A stretch of DNA of 48,131 bases from an uncultured Methanomicrobiales archaeon (lineage in GTDB: Archaea; Halobacteriota; Methanomicrobia; Methanomicrobiales; Methanospirillaceae), in contig CAIULN010000014.1 in the NCBI GenBank assembly GCA_903900025.1, positions 1-48,131 on the forward strand, in the 5' to 3' direction. Below the pieces are notes generated by a model. That model was given only the letters and a program-made list of their open reading frames with translations. It had not been told where the DNA came from and did not search any database. Positions within the stretch are counted from its first letter, which is position 1, and each line of letters begins with the position of its first letter. The position numbers and the translations under genes are program-made. This document shows positions 36,655 to 44,496 of this stretch, piece after piece.

Positions 36655-38118
36655 TCAGGCGGCCTTGCCGTTGCCTTCAAACCTGAACGAACCGGATGGG
36701 ATAAGGATCTCGAACCGCGCCCCTTTTCCGGGTTCTCCGGTCTCTTGAATGGACAGGCCGGTGATGCTGAGGATCTCCTTAACGAGGAAAAGCCCGTACC
36801 CGGTATTGCGGTAATACTCACGCCGGAAAATTTTTTCCTTTGCATGCCCGGGGATGCCAACGCCATTGTCTTCGACGACAACGGTTACGCCCGATTCGTC
36901 TTTGCGGTACGAGAACCGGATCTTTGTGACCGTCTCCCCGTGACGGAGTGAGTTCTCCATCAGGTTGTAAAAGACTTTTTCCAGAAGCATGTCGGCATAG
37001 ACCTCAAGATCATCGAGCTCGACCTCCAGTGCAACCTTCCCGAACTGCATATCGGCGATCGTGTTGTCAATGATGCGATGTATTTGCTGCCAGTGGGGAG
37101 ACATCGTCCCGATATTCTGGTAGTCACGGGTGAAACGGATCTGCTTCTGGATGAGCAGGAGGATCTGTTCGATCCGATCGAGATAGTCACGGGCAGCGGC
37201 ATCAACCACAATCTCCTGTGCCAGCGAGAGGTACATGCCCAGTGCCGTGATCTGGTTGAGGATGTCGTGGCGGGTGATGGACGAAAGCGTGTTCAGTTTC
37301 CTGTTGGCCAGCTGGATGGCGTCCTCAAACCGTTTGCGTTCCAGGATCTCTGTCCTGAGCACCTCGTTTGTCCGCAACAGTTCACCGGTCCGCTCACGTA
37401 CCCGGATCTCCAGCTCTTCCTTTGCATTCCGGATCACCTTCTCGGCGATCTTGCGTTCCGTGATATCGATTGCCGAACAGATCGCGGTAAAATCCGGGGC
37501 ACTCGTTGCCGTTATCAGGAACTGGCGTACTGCCCCACCACGGGTATTGAACAGGAGCTCCACTTCACCGGTCAATGAGCGTTCCCGAAGCCTTGCCAGG
37601 AACCGGTCCCGTTCAGCTGATTCGGGCAGGATCGCGGACAGGTCTTTTTCGATCAGGTCCGCCCGTTCATACTTGAGCATGGCGGCACATTTCTCGTTGA
37701 TATCGCGGATGAGCAGGGTTTTGCAGTCAAACGTGAAGATGCCGGCCTGCGAATTTTCAAAGATCCGCTGGTATTTGCACTCCTCGGCCTTGAACCGGAC
37801 GGCAAACGATGATGTCACGACACCGATCGTGATAAAGATGACAAACCACGCGACCGAGATCGCAACAACTTTGGGATCGGCAAATTCGTACGAATAGACA
37901 AGGGATATGTAGACAACACTGAGCACAAGGGAGAATATCACCCCGCGTTTCGGGTAGAAATACACAAAGGTGATGATGGGGAAGAAATACAGGAACGGGA
38001 ATACTTCAAAGATCTTGTGGGTGAGGGCAAAGACCGTGGAATAGACAGCACCCAGCACGGTCAGTGCAATGACGCAGTTCCAGAACATCTGGCGGTTCAG
38101 CACCCGGTCCATCTTCAT
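36655..38118 (-). CDS. Membrane histidine kinase with PAS domain
   Basis: A 487-residue sensor kinase. Four transmembrane helices (residues 12-107) include the shared core VFPFLYFFPIITFVYFYPKR. A PAS domain spans about 112-222 (ending IDITERK) and a coiled coil 225-270 follows. The phospho-acceptor is H284 in SSITRHDILNQI. The ATPase has ENSLRHGE, EDNGVGIP and GYGLFLVKEI, so it appears active. The ATG at 38118 overlaps the stop of the upstream sensor gene as ATGA, indicating coupled translation. The upstream protein is a close paralogue that lacks the kinase part, so the two may form hetero-oligomers. Confidence 0.9.
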   Translation of the reverse strand: MKMDRVLNRQMFWNCVIALTVLGAVYSTVFALTHKIFEVFPFLYFFPIITFVYFYPKRGVIFSLVLSVVYISLVYSYEFADPKVVAISVAWFVIFITIGVVTSSFAVRFKAEECKYQRIFENSQAGIFTFDCKTLLIRDINEKCAAMLKYERADLIEKDLSAILPESAERDRFLARLRERSLTGEVELLFNTRGGAVRQFLITATSAPDFTAICSAIDITERKIAEKVIRNAKEELEIRVRERTGELLRTNEVLRTEILERKRFEDAIQLANRKLNTLSSITRHDILNQITALGMYLSLAQEIVVDAAARDYLDRIEQILLLIQKQIRFTRDYQNIGTMSPHWQQIHRIIDNTIADMQFGKVALEVELDDLEVYADMLLEKVFYNLMENSLRHGETVTKIRFSYRKDESGVTVVVEDNGVGIPGHAKEKIFRREYYRNTGYGLFLVKEILSITGLSIQETGEPGKGARFEILIPSGSFRFEGNGKAA

Positions 38119-38963
38119 TGGGGCTGCCTCCTTTCATCGCCCCTGTGCTCCTGCTGGAGGAGCGTGCTCTCGATCCGCCTGCGTTCAAGGATCTCTGCTT
38201 TGAGCTGTTCGTTGATCTTTTCGAGGTGGGCGGTTCGCTCCACGACCTGCCGTTCCAGTGCTTCAAGGGTCTGCCAGATCTCATCATCCGCGATCTTCTG
38301 GTGGGTGAGATCAATGGCTGAACAGAACACTAAATTGCTGGTCGCGAGGATTGCCGAGATGAGGTACTGGCGTGCTGTGCCATCCTTTGTCCTCAGCACG
38401 ACCTCTTTTAAGAACGGGCTCTGTCCTTTTTTGATACTGGAAAGGAACTCTGCCCGTTCCGCATCGTTCGTCCAGATCATGGTAATTGCCTTGCCCAGCA
38501 GGTCCTCGCGTTCATAGTGCAGCATCCGTGCGCACCTCGGGTTGATCTCCTGCAGGCGCATCGAGCGGAGTTCAAAGCAGAAGATCCCGTCCTGGGCATT
38601 TTCCAGCACTCGTTTGATCTTTTTCCTCTGGTTGTGCAGACGGGTGGCAAACGAGGACATCACCACTCCGACCATGATAAAGATCGCGAACCATCCCGTG
38701 GAAATGGCAATCAGCATGGGGTTGGATAAACCGTAACAATAGACGAGCCCGATGTAGACGAGGCTGATGCCAAGGGAGAAGATCACGCCATGCCGGGGAT
38801 AGAAATACACGACAAGGATGATGGGCAGGATATAGAGGAACGGGAAGACCTCAAAGATCCCGTGGGAGAGGGAAAAGATGGTGGTCAGGACCGCCCCGAT
38901 GATCGCAGCGGTGACAATAAAGAGCTGTATGAGCTGATCATCCACATGACTGGTTACATCCAT
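38115..38963 (-). CDS. Membrane PAS sensor without kinase domain, paired with downstream kinase
   Basis: A 282-residue paralogue of the first 270 residues of the next gene. It has four helices with VFPFLYILPIILVVYFYPRHG, a PAS domain (CRYEREDLL-type core near MLHYEREDLLGKA, ending AIDLTHQK), and a coiled coil (ALERQVVERTAHLEKINEQL). It ends just where the kinase dimerisation domain would begin, with a charged tail QQEHRGDERRQPQ. The start MDVTSHVDD aligns with its paralogue; ATG at 38981 is also possible, but a start at 39086 is excluded by the TATA element at 39088-39097. It probably modulates the downstream kinase. Confidence 0.8.
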   Translation of the reverse strand: MDVTSHVDDQLIQLFIVTAAIIGAVLTTIFSLSHGIFEVFPFLYILPIILVVYFYPRHGVIFSLGISLVYIGLVYCYGLSNPMLIAISTGWFAIFIMVGVVMSSFATRLHNQRKKIKRVLENAQDGIFCFELRSMRLQEINPRCARMLHYEREDLLGKAITMIWTNDAERAEFLSSIKKGQSPFLKEVVLRTKDGTARQYLISAILATSNLVFCSAIDLTHQKIADDEIWQTLEALERQVVERTAHLEKINEQLKAEILERRRIESTLLQQEHRGDERRQPQ

Positions 38964-39087
38964 GCCGTCCCCGTTCCCCATCACCGGCACTTCGCGGGGT
39001 GCACCCCCGGCCAAGGCCGTTTGCCTCAGCCGGCCGGCATACCCGGCATACCACTCTTGTATCGATAATATCCCTACGATCTCCACC

Positions 39088-39097
39088 TATATAAAAC
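39088..39097 (-). promoter_or_regulatory. TATA element of the paired sensor operon
   Basis: GTTTTATATA on the minus strand lies directly upstream of a GTG at 39086, so transcription must begin about 25 bp downstream, near 39067. This moves the start codon of the first sensor gene to 38981 or 38963. Confidence 0.5.
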
Positions 39098-39134
39098 GTC
39101 AGAACGGCACGGGAGCCCTGCAGCAGTCCGGCCA

Positions 39135-39752
39135 TCAATCGTTTTTCTGTCCGGATCCACGGTCCGGGCTGGCATTGAACCGGTGCAGTTCCTCGAGACG
39201 GTTGATGTTGGTGAATGTCCTGAGTGCGGGGTCATACTGACGGAGCTCCTGCACCGGTACAAAGGTTGCACGCAGGTTCTGCACCATGCCCCGCAGGGAC
39301 CGTGTCCCGCGGCTCCTGAGATAGGCAAGGAGTGCGCTCCTGCGGTAGACCGCGTGCAGGGGCTCGTACATCTCTTTGTTCCAGCAGGGGATGGCCGCAT
39401 CATACCCGTCGATCAGCTCAAAGAGGCGGGCGACAACGTCCGGGTTGATGCATGGCATATCGCACGCGGCCACAAATACCAGTTCTCCCTGTGCCGCCTT
39501 CGCACCGGCATGGAGCCCCCCGATCGGCCCGATCCCTTTCCTGATATCGGTAATGCAGCGGACGCCTTCAATATCCTCAAAGCGGGTGCACTGGGCCGGG
39601 TCGCGGGCGACCAGCACGGTCTCGTCGACCACCTGTGACAGGGATCCGATGAGGCGGGAGATGAACGTCTTTCCCTCGTACATGAAGAAATATTTCTCCT
39701 GGCCGTTCGCCCGCTTTGCCTCGCCCCCGACAAGCACGACCGCGGATCTCAC
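39135..39752 (-). CDS. mobA: Molybdenum cofactor guanylyltransferase
   Basis: A 205-residue nucleotidyltransferase that adds GMP to molybdopterin, needed by molybdo- or tungsto-enzymes such as formylmethanofuran and formate dehydrogenases. The N-terminal VVLVGGEAKRANGQEKYFF matches the L-x-G-G-x-S-x-R-x-G-x-K pattern in a variant form. GIGPIGGLHAG and ACDMPCINPDVV (metal-binding Asp) are characteristic. The start is a GTG at 39752 preceded by GGGAGGAG at ideal spacing. An inverted repeat lies upstream at 39802-39820. The precise substrate (guanylyl versus cytidylyl) is not decidable, though family resemblance favours MobA. Confidence 0.85.
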   Translation of the reverse strand: MRSAVVLVGGEAKRANGQEKYFFMYEGKTFISRLIGSLSQVVDETVLVARDPAQCTRFEDIEGVRCITDIRKGIGPIGGLHAGAKAAQGELVFVAACDMPCINPDVVARLFELIDGYDAAIPCWNKEMYEPLHAVYRRSALLAYLRSRGTRSLRGMVQNLRATFVPVQELRQYDPALRTFTNINRLEELHRFNASPDRGSGQKND

Positions 39753-39801
39753 AAAAGTTCTCCTCCCGCCGCCCGGTGATGAATGGATGGTGTGGGATCA
39801 G

Positions 39802-39820
39802 CCGTACAGGGATTGTACGG
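39802..39820. repeat. Inverted repeat upstream of mobA
   Basis: CCGTACA-GGGAT-TGTACGG is a perfect 7-bp stem with a 5-nt centre, 50 bp upstream of the mobA GTG start. It may be an operator or a leader hairpin. No molybdate-responsive motif was recognised. Confidence 0.4.
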
Positions 39821-39975
39821 TGCGGGCGTGCCGTGTCCATTCCCCTCTGCAGCCGCGGCTGCGCTGGCGACGTCGATCCTGCCCGCCCGGCCGCACAAGA
39901 GATCCCGGGGCATCGTTCCGGTACAGGGTTGGGGTGAACTGCCTTTCAATGGAACGAAAGCATGGGTGTTTTCCG

Positions 39976-40425
39976 TCATCCCTTCACCCGGGTCTTCCCC
40001 TTCTTTTCCATCGCGAGCAGCGCCTCCTTGATCTCGACCGAGGGCGAGAAACCGCCGATCCCCCGGGCTGCCACGACCCGGTGGCAGGGAATGACGAGCG
40101 GTGTCGGGTTGTGTGCCATCGCCCTCCCCACGACACGCGGGGCGGTGCCGCACCGGCTTGCGATTGCGCCGTATGTAGCGGTAGCACCGTACGGGACGTC
40201 CCGTACTGACCGGTAGATCCGTGAAAAGAGCGAGTCATGTTCGAGGGCAACGCTGTTCATGCGTGAAAGGTCAACCGGTCTGCCCGCGCAGTACTGCAGG
40301 ACGGGAGCCGGGACGGTGCCCGGGATCCCGGTTTCTGCGAACCGCACCCGGTGGACGACGTCACCATCCCACCAGACATGGACATACCAGAGCCCGAACC
40401 GGCACGAACCCCCTACGATTGCCAT
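39976..40425 (-). CDS. ogt: Methylated-DNA--protein-cysteine methyltransferase
   Basis: A 149-residue suicide enzyme that removes O6-alkyl groups from guanine. The active-site Cys lies in VIPCHRVVAARG, preceded by the helix-turn-helix VGRAMAHNPTPLV and followed by GIGGFSP. The N-terminal domain is shortened, as in archaeal Ogt. The start MAIVGGSCRFG at 40425 follows GGGAGGTG with good spacing. It lies 13 bp inside the end of the XPD-like helicase gene, so both are made from one message and a repair role for the pair is likely. Confidence 0.93.
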   Translation of the reverse strand: MAIVGGSCRFGLWYVHVWWDGDVVHRVRFAETGIPGTVPAPVLQYCAGRPVDLSRMNSVALEHDSLFSRIYRSVRDVPYGATATYGAIASRCGTAPRVVGRAMAHNPTPLVIPCHRVVAARGIGGFSPSVEIKEALLAMEKKGKTRVKG

Positions 40426-42422
40426 AAAGAGAGCACCTCCCTGAAGCGCACAATATCGCATTCGGTCATCTCGTCCTGGATCCAGCCGGGAAGCGCCGCC
40501 TTCACGCGCTGTTCAAGGAACCGCCGTTCTCCCAAGACCAGCACGCCCCTCTCCTCTGGGGTCCGGAGCACCCTGCCCAGCGCCTGCAGCGAACGGTTGA
40601 TGGCAGGGAGCGTGTAACAGAGGAATTCCCCTTCGCTTCCAAACTTGTGCCTGAAGTACTCAATCACCATTTTGCGGACCCGGGTGAACGGGGCGAGCGG
40701 GAGCCCGATCACCATCGCGCCGGAGAGCATCTCGCCCCGATAGTCCAGCCCTTCGCTCCACTTGCCGCCGCAGACCGCAAACATCACACCTGCCCCGCCC
40801 CGTGAGGGCAGGGAGAGGAACTCAGAGAGTGCGGGCCCGGCATCGGCGGCATCCCGGGGCTCGGCAAAGACCTTCTTTGCCTGTATGCCCGGCGTGCACG
40901 CTTTCGCAAACGATTCGAGGATCTGGTAACTGGGGAAGTACACCGCAACGTTGCCCCGGACCAGGGAAAACGCCCGGATATAGTCTGCGATCTTTTCATT
41001 GTTTGTCCTGTCCTGCCGCAGCGAGAACGCGGTCGTGATATCATTCGCACCGCAGACGAGCCGGTTCTCGTGTGGGAACATGTTTGGCAGCGTGAGTGTC
41101 CTGACCTGTACGTCCCCGAAGTAGTAGCGGGAGAAGCTCTCGACCGGCGAGAGCGTCCCCGAGATCAGGATGCAGCAGGCATGGGCGCTGCAGATCTCCT
41201 GCAGGGGCCCGGCGGGATCGATGTTGCGCACCTCAAGCGTGGTGCCGTCCTCGTCTTTGCGGTAGAGCGTGAGGTAGGCAGTGTCACGGGACGACTTCGA
41301 GAGCCGGTACAGGAACGCGGTCAGCCGTTCGATCGCCGTCTCGCGGTATTCCCCGCTCTTCTGGTTCTTCTCCCGCACTGCTTCTGCAAGCCCCATCAGC
41401 TCGTCCACGATCTCCTCCATCTCCTTCCAGAGCGAGCCCTTCACGATCATCCGGTCAAAGATCGCAGGGTCGAACCAGTCCTCCACCTCGGTTGAGTTCC
41501 CGAGACCACGGATGAATTCCGTGAGCCGGGGGAGCACGTGCTGGACCGCTTCTGCCCCCTTGTGGCGCCGGCGGAGAGCGGCAAGCTCCCGGGACGCCAG
41601 TTCAAGGTCGCGCTCCGCGAGTTCCACGCTCCCGATGGACTGGATCACGTCACCGCAGTTGTGCGCTTCGTCAATGAGCAGGAGAATGTCTGCCGGCTCG
41701 ATCCCGAGCGAGAGGTAGACCTGCTCCCGGATGCCATCATCGAACAGGTGGTGGTAGTTGAGGATGATCACGTCCGCGTTCCGTGCGGCCTGCATCATCA
41801 GCTCGTACGGGCAGAGGTCCCCGCAGAACTCCGGAAGATGGTTCGGGGGGACAGGCTCGTCCAGCACCCGGTCGGATTTTGCACGCAACGGGGCGGAGGG
41901 CACCATCTTTAACCCCCCGGTCTCTCCCTGCACGAACGATTTGCTGTGGATATAGTAAGGGCAGATGAGCGGGTGGTCCCGGTCCATTCGACGGATCTGC
42001 TGCATGATGAACGGGTCTTTTGACGGCACGAGCGCCCCCTTTTCGGCCCGGTCACGCATGAGCGAGGAAGAAAAAAGTTTCACGCCTTCGCAGCGGCGGT
42101 ACACGTCCCCCTCGCCGCCAAGCTGGCACATGCTGGCCTTGCCGATCAGGTATACTGTCTTGAGCTGCGGCTGTTTCTTCCTGACGAGCGCCAGTTCACG
42201 GGTGAAGGTGTTCAGCTGGCTCACGGTGCGGACGGCGATCACGACCTTGCGGCCCTTCCGCTCCGCGAGCAGCGACGCGACGACGGCCGACTTCCCGCTG
42301 CCTGTCGGTGCATCGATCATCGCGATGCTGCCCTCGCGTGCACACTGCGCCGCGAACTCGAGCATGTCGCGCTGGTGCGGGCGGTAGGCATCGTACGGGA
42401 AGTAAGCGTCAAACGCGTCCAT
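40413..42422 (-). CDS. XPD/Rad3-like DNA helicase
   Basis: A 669-residue superfamily 2 5'-3' helicase. Walker A is DAPTGSGKS (residues 38-46), the DEAH box is at 251-254, and motif VI is QALGRVLRTPEERG. Cysteines C99, C111, C154 and C204 lie where XPD/DinG proteins hold a [4Fe-4S] cluster (SMCQLG, RRCEG, LICPYY, DLCPYEL). It unwinds damaged or displaced DNA in repair. The ATG at 42422 is likely leaderless; its promoter and first codons recur twice further on (47052-47141, 47917-47981). The gene overlaps ogt by 13 bp. Confidence 0.92.
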   Translation of the reverse strand: MDAFDAYFPYDAYRPHQRDMLEFAAQCAREGSIAMIDAPTGSGKSAVVASLLAERKGRKVVIAVRTVSQLNTFTRELALVRKKQPQLKTVYLIGKASMCQLGGEGDVYRRCEGVKLFSSSLMRDRAEKGALVPSKDPFIMQQIRRMDRDHPLICPYYIHSKSFVQGETGGLKMVPSAPLRAKSDRVLDEPVPPNHLPEFCGDLCPYELMMQAARNADVIILNYHHLFDDGIREQVYLSLGIEPADILLLIDEAHNCGDVIQSIGSVELAERDLELASRELAALRRRHKGAEAVQHVLPRLTEFIRGLGNSTEVEDWFDPAIFDRMIVKGSLWKEMEEIVDELMGLAEAVREKNQKSGEYRETAIERLTAFLYRLSKSSRDTAYLTLYRKDEDGTTLEVRNIDPAGPLQEICSAHACCILISGTLSPVESFSRYYFGDVQVRTLTLPNMFPHENRLVCGANDITTAFSLRQDRTNNEKIADYIRAFSLVRGNVAVYFPSYQILESFAKACTPGIQAKKVFAEPRDAADAGPALSEFLSLPSRGGAGVMFAVCGGKWSEGLDYRGEMLSGAMVIGLPLAPFTRVRKMVIEYFRHKFGSEGEFLCYTLPAINRSLQALGRVLRTPEERGVLVLGERRFLEQRVKAALPGWIQDEMTECDIVRFREVLSLWQS

Positions 42423-42463
42423 TGGTACAGGGTTGGCGCTGAAGGGTTTTATGGGTGTGGGAA
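42374..42463 (-). repeat. Helicase promoter/start repeat, copy A (intact gene)
   Basis: This 90-bp segment contains the promoter (CATAAAACCC about 26 bp before the ATG) and the first 16 codons of the XPD-like helicase. It matches 47052-47141 at 84 of 90 positions by my count, and its first 45 bp around the start (42416-42460) are identical to 47937-47981. All three copies are in the same orientation. Confidence 0.85.
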
Positions 42464-42614
42464 CGGGTACCGGATAATGGGTGCCGGCAGTGCGGGATTC
42501 TGTGAATAGGAAGGTATTACGGCTGTTGCGAGAAAAAAAATGATGTGAAAATTTTTGTAAGAAAAAGTCGGGATTTTTTTTACGGTTCCAAGGTAATCAG
42601 GGCAATCACAAATT

Positions 42615-43457
42615 CTACGTCTGGTGCATCATTTTCTGCCAGATCGGATTATCCAGATTCGGATAGACGCCGTTTGGAGCGTTTAACTCTCCATTCACAA
42701 CCTGCCAGCCATGAGATTCGCCGTAATGTGTCCAGTAATACGAATCGGTGTAATAATTGCCGCCACCATCTATTCCGGTATATACTATGCCGGGCGTTCC
42801 TGGTTCGGACCATGAATTGCCGACAAGGATATCAGATATAATCTCCACCCGGGTAGTCGGTGATGCCGAATAGTCAGCATATATCAGATTCTTCTGGGGA
42901 ACGTGGATGGGGGAATATTCTATCCATTCCGGAGATCGTGAGCTGATCCTTTCACGTGATGGTGGGGAGAAATCCAGCTTTGGCAGTAACACAGACTCGT
43001 TGCCAACGGGATAAAGGGTATTTGGAAAGATCACCGGAGTAAGTAAAAAGGTGGTATTACTAATTTCAACAGAATATCCTGCGCTGCCTGATGGATCGGG
43101 ATCGATCTTATCAGCACTGATCTTCAGGAACCACGGTTGATTGTTCGGGACGGGATACGTCCCATTAAAGTTCACGCCCGGAGTTGACTGGACGAAATCG
43201 ATGGAGAAATTATTCTTTTCAAACTGGCTCTTGTCCAGAGGGATTGTCCCTGTCATCGGTATTCCGTTCTTTACCGGTAACGGCAGATAGAACGTTGCAT
43301 CTGTTATCGGTTCACTTGTATTGATAGTGACACGATACAAGGAATGGGAAATACACGACCGCATGATACGTTCAGATGAACAACCGGCACTCATCGCAAG
43401 GAGGATGATACATAAGATGAGCAATGTGATCGTTCGGGAATTTGTTGATATGTTCAT
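42615..43457 (-). CDS. Secreted lipoprotein of unknown function
   Basis: A 280-residue protein with signal peptide (TLLILCIILLAMSAGC) ending in a lipobox-like AGC, so it is probably lipid-anchored outside the cell. The body is Asn/Ser/Tyr/Pro-rich and beta-like (PITDATFYLPLPVKNGIP, YSVEISNTTFLLTPVIF) with no recognised family. There is a Tyr/Gly-rich stretch near the C-terminus (GIDGGGNYYTDSYYWTHYG). A TATA-like ATAAATAAAG at 43480-43489 gives a leaderless ATG. It has lower GC than the repair genes and belongs to the accessory region. Confidence 0.7.
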   Translation of the reverse strand: MNISTNSRTITLLILCIILLAMSAGCSSERIMRSCISHSLYRVTINTSEPITDATFYLPLPVKNGIPMTGTIPLDKSQFEKNNFSIDFVQSTPGVNFNGTYPVPNNQPWFLKISADKIDPDPSGSAGYSVEISNTTFLLTPVIFPNTLYPVGNESVLLPKLDFSPPSRERISSRSPEWIEYSPIHVPQKNLIYADYSASPTTRVEIISDILVGNSWSEPGTPGIVYTGIDGGGNYYTDSYYWTHYGESHGWQVVNGELNAPNGVYPNLDNPIWQKMMHQT

Positions 43458-43479
43458 TGAACAGTTGTCATCTGTTGAA

Positions 43480-43489
43480 ATAAATAAAG
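43480..43489 (-). promoter_or_regulatory. TATA element of the secreted lipoprotein gene
   Basis: On the minus strand CTTTATTTAT is centred 27 bp upstream of the ATG at 43457, predicting a leaderless message. Confidence 0.5.
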
Positions 43490-43579
43490 GGTGATCACAA
43501 GCGGGCCCCCTTTACCTCTACGTACATGACCGGGGCAAAACTGCACAGCAGATACTCCAGATTATGATAAATGGTGATG

Positions 43580-44182
43580 TTATAATGGTAACGGACCGTA
43601 CAAGGATAACGGGCCGTACAATTCCACGATGAAAACTATTACAACAGAGACAATAACTGCAGCAATTGATCGCTTCACTGAAACCTTATGGGTGTGTTTT
43701 ATCGCGTATACCCAAAGGTAACAACTCCAGAGGAATAATAGAAGAAAAACAACGATACTGAAGAACTGCGGGTTGTAATACAGATTTGAGTATACAACAT
43801 GAGAAGTCCTGAAAAAAAGCAACCTGCCTAACACTGTGACTGGATTAATAAGTGCCAAGGGAAGCACGCCATATCCGACATTTTGAAGTGTAGCAATCAG
43901 GGATCCTGTACCTGAAAATAAAAAGGAAATCAGGAATAATATCCCAGAGAAAATTCCCCAGGCAATGAAGGGAAGGACAAAAAACCATTCAAACATGATG
44001 AGAATTGTCGTTACATCGAGACTGTTGCTGACAAGTAAAGTACCAATAATCATAACAGTAAAGCTGACTGCAGCCGATACACCCACAATTGCCAGTGGTG
44101 GAACCATGTTGGTTCTCTCTCCGGTAATGTATGCAAAAAAGGCGTCCGGGTGCAGAAGGAGGTTGTTAATCCAAGATACCAT
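43580..44182 (-). CDS. YIP1 family membrane protein (copy 1)
   Basis: A 200-residue protein with five predicted helices. The N-terminal LLLHPDAFFAYITGE and the loop GTGSLIATLQNVGYGVLPLA are characteristic of the YIP1-like family and recur in the paralogue at 47175-47831. The C-terminus has a short tandem repeat (LYGPLSLYGPLPL) from an 18-nt DNA duplication near the stop. ATG at 44182 is preferred because the TATA-like element at 44204-44212 lies 26 bp upstream; the longer frame would start at TTG. The function of archaeal YIP1 proteins is unknown; membrane trafficking roles known in eukaryotes should not be assumed. Confidence 0.78.
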   Translation of the reverse strand: MVSWINNLLLHPDAFFAYITGERTNMVPPLAIVGVSAAVSFTVMIIGTLLVSNSLDVTTILIMFEWFFVLPFIAWGIFSGILFLISFLFSGTGSLIATLQNVGYGVLPLALINPVTVLGRLLFFRTSHVVYSNLYYNPQFFSIVVFLLLFLWSCYLWVYAIKHTHKVSVKRSIAAVIVSVVIVFIVELYGPLSLYGPLPL

Positions 44183-44496
44183 AGCAAAGATAATGTGAAC
44201 AAGGATAATAAACAATGGTTAAGAAATGAGTTATTTTTTTTACAAAATTTTTTGATTTTTGTTATAACAAAATGACAAATTGTATCTGAACATCAATGAA
44301 CAGTCGAGATTGGTGATACTGATGAAGGTAATCCGGTGGTTCACTGACAGCGAATACGTGATTAAATATTACCGGTAAAAACAAAATTAACAAAATTTAT
44401 TAATAATTGCAACATTTCCAAATCTATATTAAAAACCAAAAAATTTAAAAAATAATTATTTAGTTACAAAAATAGGTTAAATATTGGAGCTGGGGA
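44183..44496. other. AT-rich intergenic region between divergent genes
   Basis: About 314 bp, strikingly rich in A and T, holding the TATA-like element at 44204-44212 for the YIP1 gene and many A/T runs. No second clear TATA for the plus-strand gene could be singled out. The ribosome site GGAG at 44486-44489 supports translation of the large gene from 44497. Confidence 0.4.

Noticed and set aside
39920-39932. A 13-base match (GGTACAGGGTTGG) to the helicase start repeat in the mobA-ogt gap
   Set aside because: Flanking sequence does not continue the similarity, so it may be chance; kept only as a note.
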